From: Gilliamella sp. Pas-s25
GTDB lineage: Bacteria > Pseudomonadota > Gammaproteobacteria > Enterobacterales > Orbaceae
Direction of reading: 5' to 3'
NCBI RefSeq assembly: GCF_009795885.1
Contig: NZ_WTEV01000011.1
Location: forward strand, 1-64,000
DNA: 64,000 nucleotides
Within the stretch, counting starts at the first letter, position 1. Every line of letters starts with the position of its first letter. Shown here in pieces: positions 49,402 to 58,246 of this stretch. The translations under genes were made by a program, and so were the position numbers. The notes below the pieces were generated by a model, which had not been told where the DNA came from, did no database searches, and worked only from the letters and a program-made list of their open reading frames with translations.

Positions 49402-50715
49402 ATGACAGCACACACTTTTTCTGATTTAGAATTAGATGATATTTTAATTCACAATCTTCAAATTCAAAATATAAATACCCCAACAGTAATTCAAGCACAA
49501 ACCATCCCCGTTGCTTTAGATGGCAAAGATATTTTAGGTTCAGCACCAACAGGTACGGGTAAAACTCTGGCTTTTTTAATCCCTGCTGTACAACATTTAT
49601 TGGACTTTCCACGTCGTAAACCTGGTCCGCCACGCATTTTGATATTAACACCAACACGTGAGCTTGCTATGCAAATTGCCGAACAAGCCAAATTATTAAC
49701 AGAATCGACACATTTAAGCATTGCAACTATTACCGGCGGTGTTGCATATATGAATCACGCCGAAGTATTTAGCAAAAATCAAGATATTGTTATTGCCACA
49801 ACCGGACGTTTATTACAGTATATAAAAGAAGAGAATTTTGATTGTCGAGCGGTTGAAATGCTGATTTTAGATGAAGCCGATCGCATGCTAGACATGGGCT
49901 TTTCGCAAGATGTCGAAACCATATCAGCCGAAACTCGCTGGCGTAAGCAAACTTTATTATTTTCAGCTACACTTGAAGGCGAAGGACTGCATAATTTTGC
50001 TAATCGAATTTTGAATGCGCCAATCGAAATCAACGCCGATCCTTCGCGTAAAGAACGTAAAAAGATCTTACAATTTTATTATCGTGCTGACGATCTAACT
50101 CACAAAGTAGCACTACTTACTCACTTATTAAAACAAGAAGAATTTAAAAAAACGATTGTATTTGTTCGTAAACGTGAACGTGTGCACGAATTAGTTAGCC
50201 TACTGCATCAAGCAGGCATATATAGTTGCTACTTAGAAGGCGAAATGGTACAAACAAAACGCAACGAAGCAATCAAAAGAATCAGTAATAATACAGTTAA
50301 TGTATTGGTTGCAACCGATGTTGCTGCACGTGGAATTGATATTGATGATATCTCCCATGTTATTAACTTCGATGCCCCAAAAACAGCCGATGTTTACTTA
50401 CACCGCATTGGGCGCACTGCTCGCGCAGGAAAAAAAGGCATTGCAATAACACTAGTCGAAGCACATGATAACGAATTACTGCAAAAAATTGAGCGCTATA
50501 TTCAAGAACCGATCAAATTAAGAACTATTGACGAATTGCGCCCTAAAACAAAAGCGCCAAAACCAGCAACTAAGAAAAAGCCCTCACAAAAAGCCAAACA
50601 AAAAAGCACAAGCAAAAAACAAGAGCAGGCAAAAAAGAAAAAAGTAAAACAGCGCTATCGTGACACTAAAAATAAAGGCAAACCCAAAAGATCAATTACT
50701 AATTCCAAACAATAA
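49402..50715 (+). CDS. srmB: ATP-dependent RNA helicase SrmB
   Basis: DEAD-box helicase for early 50S ribosome assembly. From the ATG at 49402 it has 437 residues (E. coli 444). Core motifs: Q-motif region TPTVIQAQTIP, APTGTGKT, PTREL, TGGVAYMNHAEVF, LDEADRMLD, SAT, RGIDIDD and HRIGRTARAG. The C-terminal 70 residues are Lys/Ala-rich and basic, ending near QRYRDTKNKGK, as in SrmB. An upstream ATG at 49327 adds an unlikely hydrophobic extension. Single gene. Confidence 0.96.
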   Translation: MTAHTFSDLELDDILIHNLQIQNINTPTVIQAQTIPVALDGKDILGSAPTGTGKTLAFLIPAVQHLLDFPRRKPGPPRILILTPTRELAMQIAEQAKLLTESTHLSIATITGGVAYMNHAEVFSKNQDIVIATTGRLLQYIKEENFDCRAVEMLILDEADRMLDMGFSQDVETISAETRWRKQTLLFSATLEGEGLHNFANRILNAPIEINADPSRKERKKILQFYYRADDLTHKVALLTHLLKQEEFKKTIVFVRKRERVHELVSLLHQAGIYSCYLEGEMVQTKRNEAIKRISNNTVNVLVATDVAARGIDIDDISHVINFDAPKTADVYLHRIGRTARAGKKGIAITLVEAHDNELLQKIERYIQEPIKLRTIDELRPKTKAPKPATKKKPSQKAKQKSTSKKQEQAKKKKVKQRYRDTKNKGKPKRSITNSKQ

Positions 50716-50834
50716 TTAGGTATTCAATAGCTAAAACTTATGGTATCGATTGCTTATAACAACTTGGACAATAGATTTTAATTGCTATAATGCTACGCAA
50801 TATGCTTTACATTTATTTATTAAGGAGAACCACT

Positions 50835-51437
50835 ATGACATTAGTCACCCGACAAGCCCCAGACTTTACATCAGCCGCTGTTTTAGGCTCTGGTGAAATT
50901 GTTAACAACTTCAATTTATCACAACATATTCAAGGTAAATATGCCGTTATCTTCTTTTGGCCAATGGACTTTACTTTTGTTTGCCCATCGGAAATTATCG
51001 CATTTGATAACCGCCTAGAAGAATTTAAAAAACGGGGGGTTGAAGTCATCGGTGTTTCTATGGACTCTGAATATGTACATAATGCATGGCGCAATACACC
51101 TCAAGAAAAAGGCGGTATTGGTGAAGTCAAGTTCCCAATTATTGCGGATATCAAACACTCAATTATGCAAGCTTATGGCGTTGAACATCCAGAAGCTGGT
51201 GTTGCACTACGTGCTTCATTCTTTATTGATAAATCAGGAATTGTACGCCATGAAACAATCAATGATTTACCAATTGGTCGTAATATTGACGAAATGATCC
51301 GTATTGTTGATGCGTTCCAATTCCATGAAGAACACGGTGAAGTTTGCCCAGCACAATGGGAAAAAGGCAAAAAAGGCATGCAAGCAAATCCTAAAGGCGT
51401 TGCAAGTTTCTTAAAAGAGCATGCTACCGAAATTTAA
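50835..51437 (+). CDS. 2-Cys peroxiredoxin (AhpC/TSA type)
   Basis: A 200-residue thiol peroxidase that reduces H2O2 and alkyl hydroperoxides. The peroxidatic Cys50 is in PMDFTFVCPSEI and the resolving Cys in GEVCPAQW near residue 171, so it is a typical 2-Cys enzyme. It resembles the TsaA/PrxC group more than enterobacterial AhpC, and no ahpF reductase is adjacent, so reduction is probably by thioredoxin. The ATG at 50835 has a perfect AAGGAG nearby; the ATG at 50790 is less likely. Confidence 0.94.
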   Translation: MTLVTRQAPDFTSAAVLGSGEIVNNFNLSQHIQGKYAVIFFWPMDFTFVCPSEIIAFDNRLEEFKKRGVEVIGVSMDSEYVHNAWRNTPQEKGGIGEVKFPIIADIKHSIMQAYGVEHPEAGVALRASFFIDKSGIVRHETINDLPIGRNIDEMIRIVDAFQFHEEHGEVCPAQWEKGKKGMQANPKGVASFLKEHATEI

Positions 51438-51488
51438 TTTAATTTCATTTTTATTCATTCATCCTTATCTTACTTACGCTTTGCGTTA

Positions 51489-51512
51489 CCGGAGTTTATC
51501 TCCGGTTTTTTT
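51489..51512 (+). terminator. Peroxiredoxin terminator
   Basis: CCGGAG-TTTAT-CTCCGG followed by a T-run. Confidence 0.85.
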
Positions 51513-51570
51513 ATTTATCTGTAGGAATGACTTGCGTTGTTTACAGTCATTTGAGAAACGAGAGTAATGA

Positions 51571-51792
51571 ATATACATAAAAAAAACAATACTAACGCCC
51601 TATCACAGACAAGAGATATGGCGTTTATATCATAAAGAAAAAATAACCGTTACCGATTTGGCTAAACGTTTTATGGTCAGTCGTCCAATCATTTATAACG
51701 TGCTAAAGAAAGATCGATTGAAGTTGTTTGTTACTTGGACCAGTAAAAACGAACGTTATAAAACAATCTGTTATGGTATTCAACTATTTTAG
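51571..51792 (+). mobile_element. N-terminal fragment of an IS481-like transposase
   Basis: An open stretch without a good start codon reads LTPYHRQEIWRLYHKEKI, then TVTDLAKRFMVSRPIIYNVL, then FVTWTSKNERYKTICYGIQLF and stops. This is the helix-turn-helix half of an IS481-type transposase. The catalytic integrase domain is missing. It is better preserved than the copy at 9376 and abuts another gene fragment on the opposite strand. Confidence 0.6.
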
Positions 51793-51932
51793 TCCTTTTT
51801 GCGTCACCCAATTTGGAGCATCCATATCCCAAATAGTAGTATTAAATGCGTTATCATTATAGGCTAAACTAGGCTTCGCATGACAAGTATTCACTACATT
51901 TTTATGAGAATTAATAAAGACAGCATATTAAC
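51784..51932 (-). pseudogene. C-terminal remnant of an unidentified gene
   Basis: The minus strand is open for 48 codons from a stop at its upstream end, reading SHKNVVNTCHAKPSLAYNDN then AFNTTIWDMDAPNWVTQKGLK and a natural stop. The Trp/Asn-rich ending looks like the end of a secreted repeat protein, but I cannot name it. No start is present. It may have been cut by the IS whose fragment overlaps its end. Confidence 0.4.
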
Positions 51933-52138
51933 CTTTTAGGTTTATAAAAGTTTATTTTTTATAAACCAATTCATGTAGAACATTAATTTTATTTGACTTA
52001 TTATTTATTTTAATCAAATTAACTAGTTATCTTTTTTGAATAAGTCGATGCTATAACATTTTTATCTACATCTTGCAAAATTTATCCATCTAGTTTACTT
52101 TACCTATTCAGATAAAACTAAATAACTAGAGTGTAAGC
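51933..52138. promoter_or_regulatory. AT-rich region upstream of asnA
   Basis: No open frame. A palindromic TTTATAAAA...TTTTTTATAAA block lies near 51940-51966; asnA transcription should start in this region. Confidence 0.35.
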
Positions 52139-53131
52139 ATGATGATATCATTCAAAGAGCAACAACAGCGAATTAGTTTTGTTAAGCAATTTTTTGCCAA
52201 TCAACTTGCCGAGCGTTTATCGCTGATCGAAGTGCAAGCCCCTTTACTAAGTAAAGTTGGCGATGGTATTCAAGATAATTTATCGGGCACTGAGCACGCA
52301 GTCCAAGTTAGGGTAAAAGCAATACCTGATGTACAATATGAAGTAGTACATTCACTGGCTAAATGGAAGCGTAAGATTTTAAGTGAGTACCATTTCGAAG
52401 TTGGCGAAGGCATTTACGCCAATATGAAAGCACTACGCCCCGACGAGGATCAACTTTCGCCCATTCATTCCGTTTATGTCGATCAGTGGGATTGGGAAAA
52501 AGTGATTCGCCCAGAAGATCGCAATTTAACTTATCTCAAACAAACGGTTGACAATATTTATACTGCGATTAAAGCGACCGAAAAGGTAGTTTCACAGCAG
52601 TATCACCTTTCGCGATTTTTACCCGAATCAATCACCTTTATCGATAGTGAACAATTATTAAAACGTTATCCTAATTTATCCCCAAAAGAACGTGAAAACA
52701 CCATAACAAAAGAACTGGGCGCGGTGTTTTTAATTGGTATTGGTGGTAAGTTGTCAAATAATGAAAAACACGACGTGCGTGCACCCGATTATGATGATTG
52801 GAGTAGTGATAACGATTTAGGATCTAAAGGATTAAATGGCGATATTTTAGTGTGGAATCCAATTTTAAATAGCGCAATTGAAATTTCATCAATGGGCATT
52901 CGAGTCGACCCAGAGACATTAAAACGTCAATTAAAATTGACGAATGACGAAGATCGTCTACAACTAACTTGGCATAATGCATTAATTAATGGTGACTTAT
53001 TACAAACTATTGGCGGTGGCATTGGTCAATCGCGTTTGATAATGTTACTGTTACAACAAAAACATATTGGTCAAGTGCAAGCAAGTGTATGGAGCGATGA
53101 TATCAAAGCAAATTATAGCCAATTGCTATAA
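52139..53131 (+). CDS. asnA: Aspartate--ammonia ligase
   Basis: ATP-dependent, ammonia-using asparagine synthetase with a class II aminoacyl-tRNA synthetase fold. The 330 residues equal E. coli AsnA. Blocks [44 protein letters not shown] and [16 protein letters not shown] are all family signatures. Single gene; the asnC regulator normally divergent from it is absent. Confidence 0.97.
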   Translation: MMISFKEQQQRISFVKQFFANQLAERLSLIEVQAPLLSKVGDGIQDNLSGTEHAVQVRVKAIPDVQYEVVHSLAKWKRKILSEYHFEVGEGIYANMKALRPDEDQLSPIHSVYVDQWDWEKVIRPEDRNLTYLKQTVDNIYTAIKATEKVVSQQYHLSRFLPESITFIDSEQLLKRYPNLSPKERENTITKELGAVFLIGIGGKLSNNEKHDVRAPDYDDWSSDNDLGSKGLNGDILVWNPILNSAIEISSMGIRVDPETLKRQLKLTNDEDRLQLTWHNALINGDLLQTIGGGIGQSRLIMLLLQQKHIGQVQASVWSDDIKANYSQLL

Positions 53132-53148
53132 CAAACACACCATACCAA

Positions 53149-53175
53149 CATAGGGCTTTACGCCCCATGTTTTTG
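53149..53175. terminator. Terminator between asnA and the DUF1161 gene
   Basis: ACATAGGGC and GCCCCATGT pair with one mismatch and are followed by TTTTG. It lies between convergent genes. Confidence 0.7.
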
Positions 53176-53205
53176 CTTTAAAAGCACTAATTCGGTTGTC
53201 GCAAA

Positions 53206-53595
53206 TTATTGACTTTGTGTTGGAGTAGATTCAGTATTTTGTAACACTGGTTGCGTCTGTTCAGTTGGATTTATTTTAGATGGCTGTGATGCTTTATCGG
53301 CATCGCTTTGCACTGGTTCATCTTTTGCATTGCTTGTATTATCTTGCGACTCAGTTGCAAATCCATCTAAACGAATATAAACAATATGTTGCTGACCACG
53401 ATCACATGATCCTACTATTTTACCTTCAATTTGTTGTTCGGACTTATCAGCTGGTTCAAGTTTGAGTTGGAACAGCGATGGAGCAACGCCATTATTTTTG
53501 ATTTTTTCGGCAATATTATTGCTAATTTCTTCACAATTTGATGCCTTAGCTAGCATAGGTAAACCAAGTAAAAACAAACCAATTAATTTTTTCAT
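53206..53595 (-). CDS. DUF1161 periplasmic protein
   Basis: A 129-residue exported protein: signal peptide LIGLFLLGLPMLAKA, then the DUF1161 pattern CEEISNNIAEKIKNNGV, LKLEPAD and GKIVGSCDRGQQHIVYIR with two conserved cysteines. The core is about 60 residues; the last 50 are a Gln/Thr/Asp/Ser-rich disordered tail not usual in the family. Function unknown. Single gene, convergent with asnA. Confidence 0.8.
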   Translation of the reverse strand: MKKLIGLFLLGLPMLAKASNCEEISNNIAEKIKNNGVAPSLFQLKLEPADKSEQQIEGKIVGSCDRGQQHIVYIRLDGFATESQDNTSNAKDEPVQSDADKASQPSKINPTEQTQPVLQNTESTPTQSQ

Positions 53596-53766
53596 TTTCT
53601 ATTCCTTTTTATATATAATTCAATTATCGTATGCATTATAAAACGATTAGTCAATCTGTCGTTCTTATTTAATGTGTGATTAAAACAACTGCCAACATAA
53701 TTACACATCCAACAAACTTGTCATTTTGTCGGATAATGTTAATGCAAACCACCTAACACAATTTAT

Positions 53767-53845
53767 TCACTATAAAATTTGATAAGTGTTTAACAAACCT
53801 GTTGATAACTTAATAATACAATGATTATTAACTATTTTCTTAAAA
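53767..53845. repeat. Copy A of a diverged direct repeat
   Basis: This 79-base block, with the core CCTGTTGATAACT near 53799-53810, recurs in diverged form at 54602-54680, about 835 bases away. Together with the paired SemiSWEET sequences it marks an old tandem duplication. Confidence 0.65.
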
Positions 53846-53989
53846 GATTAAATCTTAGCCAATCCGTTCGTAATTTTTTGATAAAAAAAACAATTTTTTT
53901 TAATTTTGATGAAAAAATTACCCTTAATAAGTAAAATAGCCATAAAAAACATAAAAAAAGTAATTATTAATCAATTAGTTTAATACCAA

Positions 53990-54253
53990 TCATAGCGCGG
54001 TAAAAAAAGCGATTAAACCAAAAAACACGCCAGGAGAATTAGCAATTGCAATTGGCCAGTCTTTCTTTTCTCTCAATAAACCATAACTAACCCAAAGCGA
54101 GCAGTTAATAGCTGCTGCTAACGGTTGGGTAGGATTTGATTTAAACCCATGTAAATTATCTATGATTTGTGGCACATAAGAAACATACATCCCTAATGAT
54201 GCTATCGTAGCTATAATCCCTAAAATACGAAAAGCTTTTGGTGAAAGATGCAA
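53990..54253 (-). CDS. SemiSWEET-type sugar transporter
   Basis: An 87-residue membrane protein with three helices, the bacterial half-size SWEET (one PQ-loop triple helix, works as a dimer). The PQ motif is in YVSYVPQIIDN in helix 1, and NCSLWVSYGLL holds the conserved Asn-Trp of the sugar site. It probably lets mono- or disaccharides equilibrate across the inner membrane. The start is a TTG preceded by GGAGG at ideal spacing. A decayed duplicate lies upstream at about 54832-54930. Confidence 0.85.
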   Translation of the reverse strand: MHLSPKAFRILGIIATIASLGMYVSYVPQIIDNLHGFKSNPTQPLAAAINCSLWVSYGLLREKKDWPIAIANSPGVFFGLIAFFTAL

Positions 54254-54601
54254 AATTGCCTCCTAATATCGTTTATGATTTATCATCTAATACCAATGAT
54301 TATAGCTAGTTAGGGTATTGTCAGTAAACCATAAACTGGGAATAGCGGTGTAAATTAGGTTAAAATAAGTCGAACAATTAACCTAGTTTGACTTATCAAT
54401 TCACATTATTTAAAAGGGATTGACATTTAATCATTAGGTTATAAAAACGTCCCAACCATTTGTAATGCAGCGTGATAACAACTAACACGGCGTAACTAAT
54501 TTCAATAATTGGTTAAACGGTTAATATTACTTAATCCCGCCTTCAACTATTTTAGTTCAATTATGTTGCTGATAACGCAAAACGGATTTGAAATTTTTAT
54601 T

Positions 54602-54680
54602 CACCACATGATTTGATAAGTACTGAATAAGCCTGTTGATAACTCAATAATATAATGATTACTTATTAATTTTAAAAAAG
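54602..54680. repeat. Copy B of a diverged direct repeat
   Basis: Matches 53767-53845 with scattered differences; both contain CCTGTTGATAACT and then AATAAT followed by AATGATTA. Offset about 834 bases. Confidence 0.65.
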
Positions 54681-54831
54681 TTAAATATTAAACTATCCTA
54701 ATAATGATTTCATTCTGACTAACCAGCTCGCTTTTTTAACTTTTTGATCTCACTTACTGAGCAGATAAACTCATGTGTTTTGCTGAAATTAAATTATGAC
54801 ATAATTAATAGTTTAAACAGTAAACCGAATA
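54681..54831. other. Diverged duplicate of the sequence downstream of the SemiSWEET gene
   Basis: No open frame. It corresponds in position to 53846-53989 but similarity is weak apart from the end, where ATAATTAATAGTTTAA and GTTAAATA resemble the copy A sequence. Confidence 0.35.
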
Positions 54832-54930
54832 GTTAAATACTAACAAAAAGGCGATAGCCATAAACCACAACAAATGAACTATCGCAATAGGCCAAATATT
54901 TATTTTATTTAATGATTTATTACAAATTCA
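54832..54930 (-). pseudogene. Decayed SemiSWEET duplicate
   Basis: The minus strand reads WPIAIVHLLWFMAIAFLLVF, aligning with WPIAIANSPGVFFGLIAFF at the end of the intact SemiSWEET. The matching Trp codons are 836 bases apart, the same offset as the direct repeats. The N-terminal two helices are lost or unrecognisable and there is no start. Confidence 0.6.
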
Positions 54931-54996
54931 ACATAACCTATTTATCAACACAATCATCCTTGTAAAATTAAAGTTATGGAGAATTTTTATCAAAAG

Positions 54997-56148
54997 CTAA
55001 TAAACACGATGATATAACATTTCAATATCCTTTACATTAACCTCTCGTGGATTGCCACTAGTACATACGTCGGCAAATGCAGCCTGAGCAAGCTCGGGAA
55101 TATCTTTCTCTTGTACGCCAATATCACGCAATTTAGCCGGAATGCCGACATCTTTATTTAGCTGTTTAACCGCTTCAACGACATATTTGTGAACATCTTG
55201 TATTGGCTGATTTAAGATATCCTTTAATCCCATTGCTTTGGCAATATCACGGTATTTGTCACCAGTTGATTCAGCATTAAATTCCATGATATAAGGCAAT
55301 AAAACAGCATTAGCAACACCATGTGGGATATTATAAAAAGCACCCAAAGGATGTGCCATACCATGAACAAGCCCAAGGCCTACATTTGAAAACCCCATAC
55401 CGGCTATATATTGCCCCAGCGCCATATCTTCTACGCCTTTAGGATCGCCTTTAACCGATTCGCGTAATGCGCGGCTAATAATTTCTATCGCTTTTAAATG
55501 CATCATGTCTGATAGTTCCCATGCACCTTTGGTGATAAAACCTTCGATAGCATGCGTTAATGCATCAATCCCCGTTGCTGCTTTTAAACTAGCGGGCATC
55601 GAAGCCATCATTTCGCTATCAACAATAGCAACAACAGGAATATCATGCGGATCGACACACACAAACTTACGTTTGTTTTGTTCATCGGTAATGACATAGT
55701 TAATGGTGACTTCGGCTGCTGTTCCGGCTGTGGTTGGAATCGCAATAATTGGCACAGCCGCTTTTTGCGTATTAATTGCCCCTTCTAAGCTACGCACATC
55801 AGCATGCTGTGGATTATTAATGATAATACCAATCGCTTTTGCCGTATCTTGTGGCGAACCGCCACCGATAGCAATTAGATAATCAGCCTCTGATTTTTTA
55901 AATCTCTCTACCCCATTTTTAACAATATCAATAGTTGGGTTTGGAATTACTTCGTCAAAAACATCATAATTAAGCCCAAATTTATCTAATAAATTGGTAA
56001 CTTTTGTGGCGACTTCAAATTTAATAAGATCTTTATCTGTAACGATAAGTGCCTTTTTAAAATGGCGTTTTTTTACTTCATCAATCAAATGGCTAATTGA
56101 TCCAGCACCAAAGTACGAGGTCTCATTTAATATCATACGATAAGTCAT
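54997..56148 (-). CDS. fucO: Iron-dependent lactaldehyde reductase
   Basis: Group III iron-containing alcohol dehydrogenase that reduces lactaldehyde to 1,2-propanediol; the enzyme also accepts glycolaldehyde. Similarity to E. coli FucO (382 aa) covers the whole 383 residues. GGGSPQDTAKAIG binds NAD, and metal ligands lie in DALTHAIEG and LVHGMAHPLGAFYNIPHG. It is the third gene of an operon behind an aldolase and a KdgT-type permease, four bases after kdgT. Here it probably disposes of the aldehyde produced by the aldolase rather than serving a fucose operon, which is not visible. Confidence 0.93.
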   Translation of the reverse strand: MTYRMILNETSYFGAGSISHLIDEVKKRHFKKALIVTDKDLIKFEVATKVTNLLDKFGLNYDVFDEVIPNPTIDIVKNGVERFKKSEADYLIAIGGGSPQDTAKAIGIIINNPQHADVRSLEGAINTQKAAVPIIAIPTTAGTAAEVTINYVITDEQNKRKFVCVDPHDIPVVAIVDSEMMASMPASLKAATGIDALTHAIEGFITKGAWELSDMMHLKAIEIISRALRESVKGDPKGVEDMALGQYIAGMGFSNVGLGLVHGMAHPLGAFYNIPHGVANAVLLPYIMEFNAESTGDKYRDIAKAMGLKDILNQPIQDVHKYVVEAVKQLNKDVGIPAKLRDIGVQEKDIPELAQAAFADVCTSGNPREVNVKDIEMLYHRVY

Positions 56149-56152
56149 ACTA

Positions 56153-57121
56153 TTACTCCTTAATTTGAATATTTTTTACAATATACTTGCTAAATAAAGA
56201 GGTAATGATTGGAACAACAATCGAGGTAATTACCACCGATGCTGCAACAAGTGTGGTTGCAGCAGGCGCCGCTTCGGCAAAAGTTGGGGCAACTTCAGCT
56301 ACTAAAAAAGGGGTTGCCACAGCGGCGCCGGCAGTACCTGATGCAGCAATTCCAGCAACGCCTCGACCGCCACCTACAAATATATCAGCCAATATAAGCG
56401 GTATACCTGACACGACAATAACAAAAACAGCCACAAATACGCCTAATAGTCCTGTTTTAAAAATAACGGTCAAATCAATTGTGTTACCTAAAGCAAAAGC
56501 AAAAAAAGGGATGAGTGTTTTTGTACCAACACTAAATAAACTTCTTAATTCTTCATCTAAGTTGCCTAAGATAAACCCAACAATAAATGGAATTAAGACA
56601 CCCACTAAATGTTCTGGTTGAAAGGATGCCAAGCCAGCAGAACCTAAAATGATCATAGTCATTAAAGGTCCCGACTCCATGGAAATTAATACTGATGCAC
56701 CAGCTTCTTCTTTAGTGCCATATTCTTGCATTAAAGAGGCATACAATCCAGCATTGGTCATATCGAGCGACGCCACGATGGCTAAAACCGATAAGCCCGC
56801 AAAAAATCCCGTTTTAACTAGGCCGTCATCAGGCAGTATTTGTGTAAAAATAAAAGCACATGCCCATGCTACCGCTAATTTAGTAGCAACTAATGTGCCT
56901 GATTTTTTCAGTACTGTACCAGTTGCGCTCACTTTAATTGAAGCGCCCATACAAAATAACCAAACCGCTAAAATAGGCACCACACCAGTTATAATACCGT
57001 TAGTAAAAGAACCAAAGTATTTAGCTGTTCCAGGTGCAAACGTATGTAAAAGAGCACCTAAAAAAAGAGGTACCAGCATCATGCCTCCAGGCACTTTATC
57101 GATAAACTTTTTGATTTTCAT
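56153..57121 (-). CDS. kdgT: 2-keto-3-deoxygluconate permease (KdgT family)
   Basis: A 322-residue inner-membrane H+ symporter with about 10 hydrophobic segments. The start [28 protein letters not shown] (split over the signature [10 protein letters not shown]) and [25 protein letters not shown] and [14 protein letters not shown] are hallmarks of the KdgT family, which imports 2-keto-3-deoxygluconate. The exact sugar acid may differ. It is the middle gene between the aldolase (12 bases) and fucO (4 bases). Confidence 0.92.
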   Translation of the reverse strand: MKIKKFIDKVPGGMMLVPLFLGALLHTFAPGTAKYFGSFTNGIITGVVPILAVWLFCMGASIKVSATGTVLKKSGTLVATKLAVAWACAFIFTQILPDDGLVKTGFFAGLSVLAIVASLDMTNAGLYASLMQEYGTKEEAGASVLISMESGPLMTMIILGSAGLASFQPEHLVGVLIPFIVGFILGNLDEELRSLFSVGTKTLIPFFAFALGNTIDLTVIFKTGLLGVFVAVFVIVVSGIPLILADIFVGGGRGVAGIAASGTAGAAVATPFLVAEVAPTFAEAAPAATTLVAASVVITSIVVPIITSLFSKYIVKNIQIKE

Positions 57122-57133
57122 AAATAAGCCCTT

Positions 57134-58027
57134 TTATTGACAGTTAAAAAGTTTTTTTATTTTTTCAATTTGTTCACCACTTAATGTTCCACCAAAATTC
57201 CGCGATCTTGGTTCTAAATAATGTTGTTTTTGTTCCACCGCAACTTTAATGGTTGTTACAAAATCATCGCCAATGCTATAAATATTAGACAATCGGCTGA
57301 TTTCTTTATGTAATCGAGTCAATTCATTAAAATCGCTTTGCTTAAAGGCAGCCATTACACTGGCAAAAAGCTCAGGAACAACATTGTTAAGACCCGATAA
57401 AACGCCTGCACCACCATTCATTAAATTCGGCACAAAATACTCATCAAAACCAGAAAACACAGAGAATTCTTTGCGAATTTTTTGTGAGGCCAAAACGATA
57501 GATCGAGTGTGAGATGCGCAATCAACGGTATCTTTAATACCAATAAATTTTGGAAAGTCAGACATTAATCGAGTGACTAGTTGTGAATCAACATCGCACC
57601 CAGTTCGTGCAGGAAAATTATAGATAAACCAATTGCCTGCAAATTTTGAATCTAAATATTTATAATACTCGTATAATTGGTTTGGTGTTTGTGCAAAATA
57701 GAAATGTGGTAATGCCATTACCGCGCCATAGCCAGCATCAAATGCTGCATCAGCAAGCTTTACCATATCGTCAACAACAGTGGTTGAGACGTTAACAATT
57801 AAAGGTAAATCGGTAAATTGATGAGCTTGCTTAATAATTTCTAACCGCTCTTGTATGGTCATGGTGACAAACTCACCAATAGTGCCCATAACCAAAATTC
57901 CATTAATTTTTGAATCAGTTAACATTTTGTAGTGCTGCTCCATCGCACTAAAATCGATTTTATTTTGATGGTTAAACGGGGTAATTGCAGGGCAGATAGC
58001 GCCAAAGTATGGATTTGAATGACTCAT
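57134..58027 (-). CDS. DapA/NanA-family aldolase for a 2-keto-3-deoxy sugar acid
   Basis: A 297-residue class I aldolase. The Schiff-base lysine is in FIGIKDTVD, the partner Tyr in WFIYNFPARTG, and GTIGEFVTMT and SGFDEYFVPN are typical of the YagE/YjhH/KDG-aldolase branch rather than of DapA or NanA. The expected reaction splits a 2-keto-3-deoxy aldonate into pyruvate and an aldehyde. I start it at the ATG at 58027 because GGGAG lies just upstream; a TTG 12 bases earlier would overlap that site. It heads an operon with kdgT and fucO. Confidence 0.85.
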   Translation of the reverse strand: MSHSNPYFGAICPAITPFNHQNKIDFSAMEQHYKMLTDSKINGILVMGTIGEFVTMTIQERLEIIKQAHQFTDLPLIVNVSTTVVDDMVKLADAAFDAGYGAVMALPHFYFAQTPNQLYEYYKYLDSKFAGNWFIYNFPARTGCDVDSQLVTRLMSDFPKFIGIKDTVDCASHTRSIVLASQKIRKEFSVFSGFDEYFVPNLMNGGAGVLSGLNNVVPELFASVMAAFKQSDFNELTRLHKEISRLSNIYSIGDDFVTTIKVAVEQKQHYLEPRSRNFGGTLSGEQIEKIKKLFNCQ

Positions 58028-58059
58028 AATAACTCCCAATCAAGTTAACAACATTATAC

Positions 58060-58073
58060 TGAAATTGATTTCA
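58060..58073. promoter_or_regulatory. Putative IclR/KdgR-type operator
   Basis: TGAAAT-TG-ATTTCA is a perfect palindrome 33 bases upstream of the aldolase start and faces the divergent IclR gene. KdgR operators have the related form TGAAAC-n-GTTTCA, so this is the best candidate for the binding site of the adjacent regulator. Confidence 0.55.
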
Positions 58074-58246
58074 ATATAATATTGTTGATAAATCAACTCA
58101 ACTTAATTAGGGTGGAAATGGCTTACTATTTATTAAAAATGTGACGGCGATCAAATGTTAGGCAGAATCATCAGGAAAGAATGGCTATTGTTGAAACTAA
58201 AAAAAATATTTATACTTACAACAATTTCAATACATGAGTGTAATTT

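Noticed and set aside
53799-53810. GTTGATAA elements near the SemiSWEET locus as DnaA boxes or a replication origin
   Set aside because: Only single copies per repeat, no cluster, no dnaA or parAB nearby; the pair is explained by the tandem duplication.
56187-57140. Long open frames opposite kdgT
   Set aside because: Antisense shadows: low complexity, no ribosome sites, and the opposite strand encodes a clear KdgT permease.
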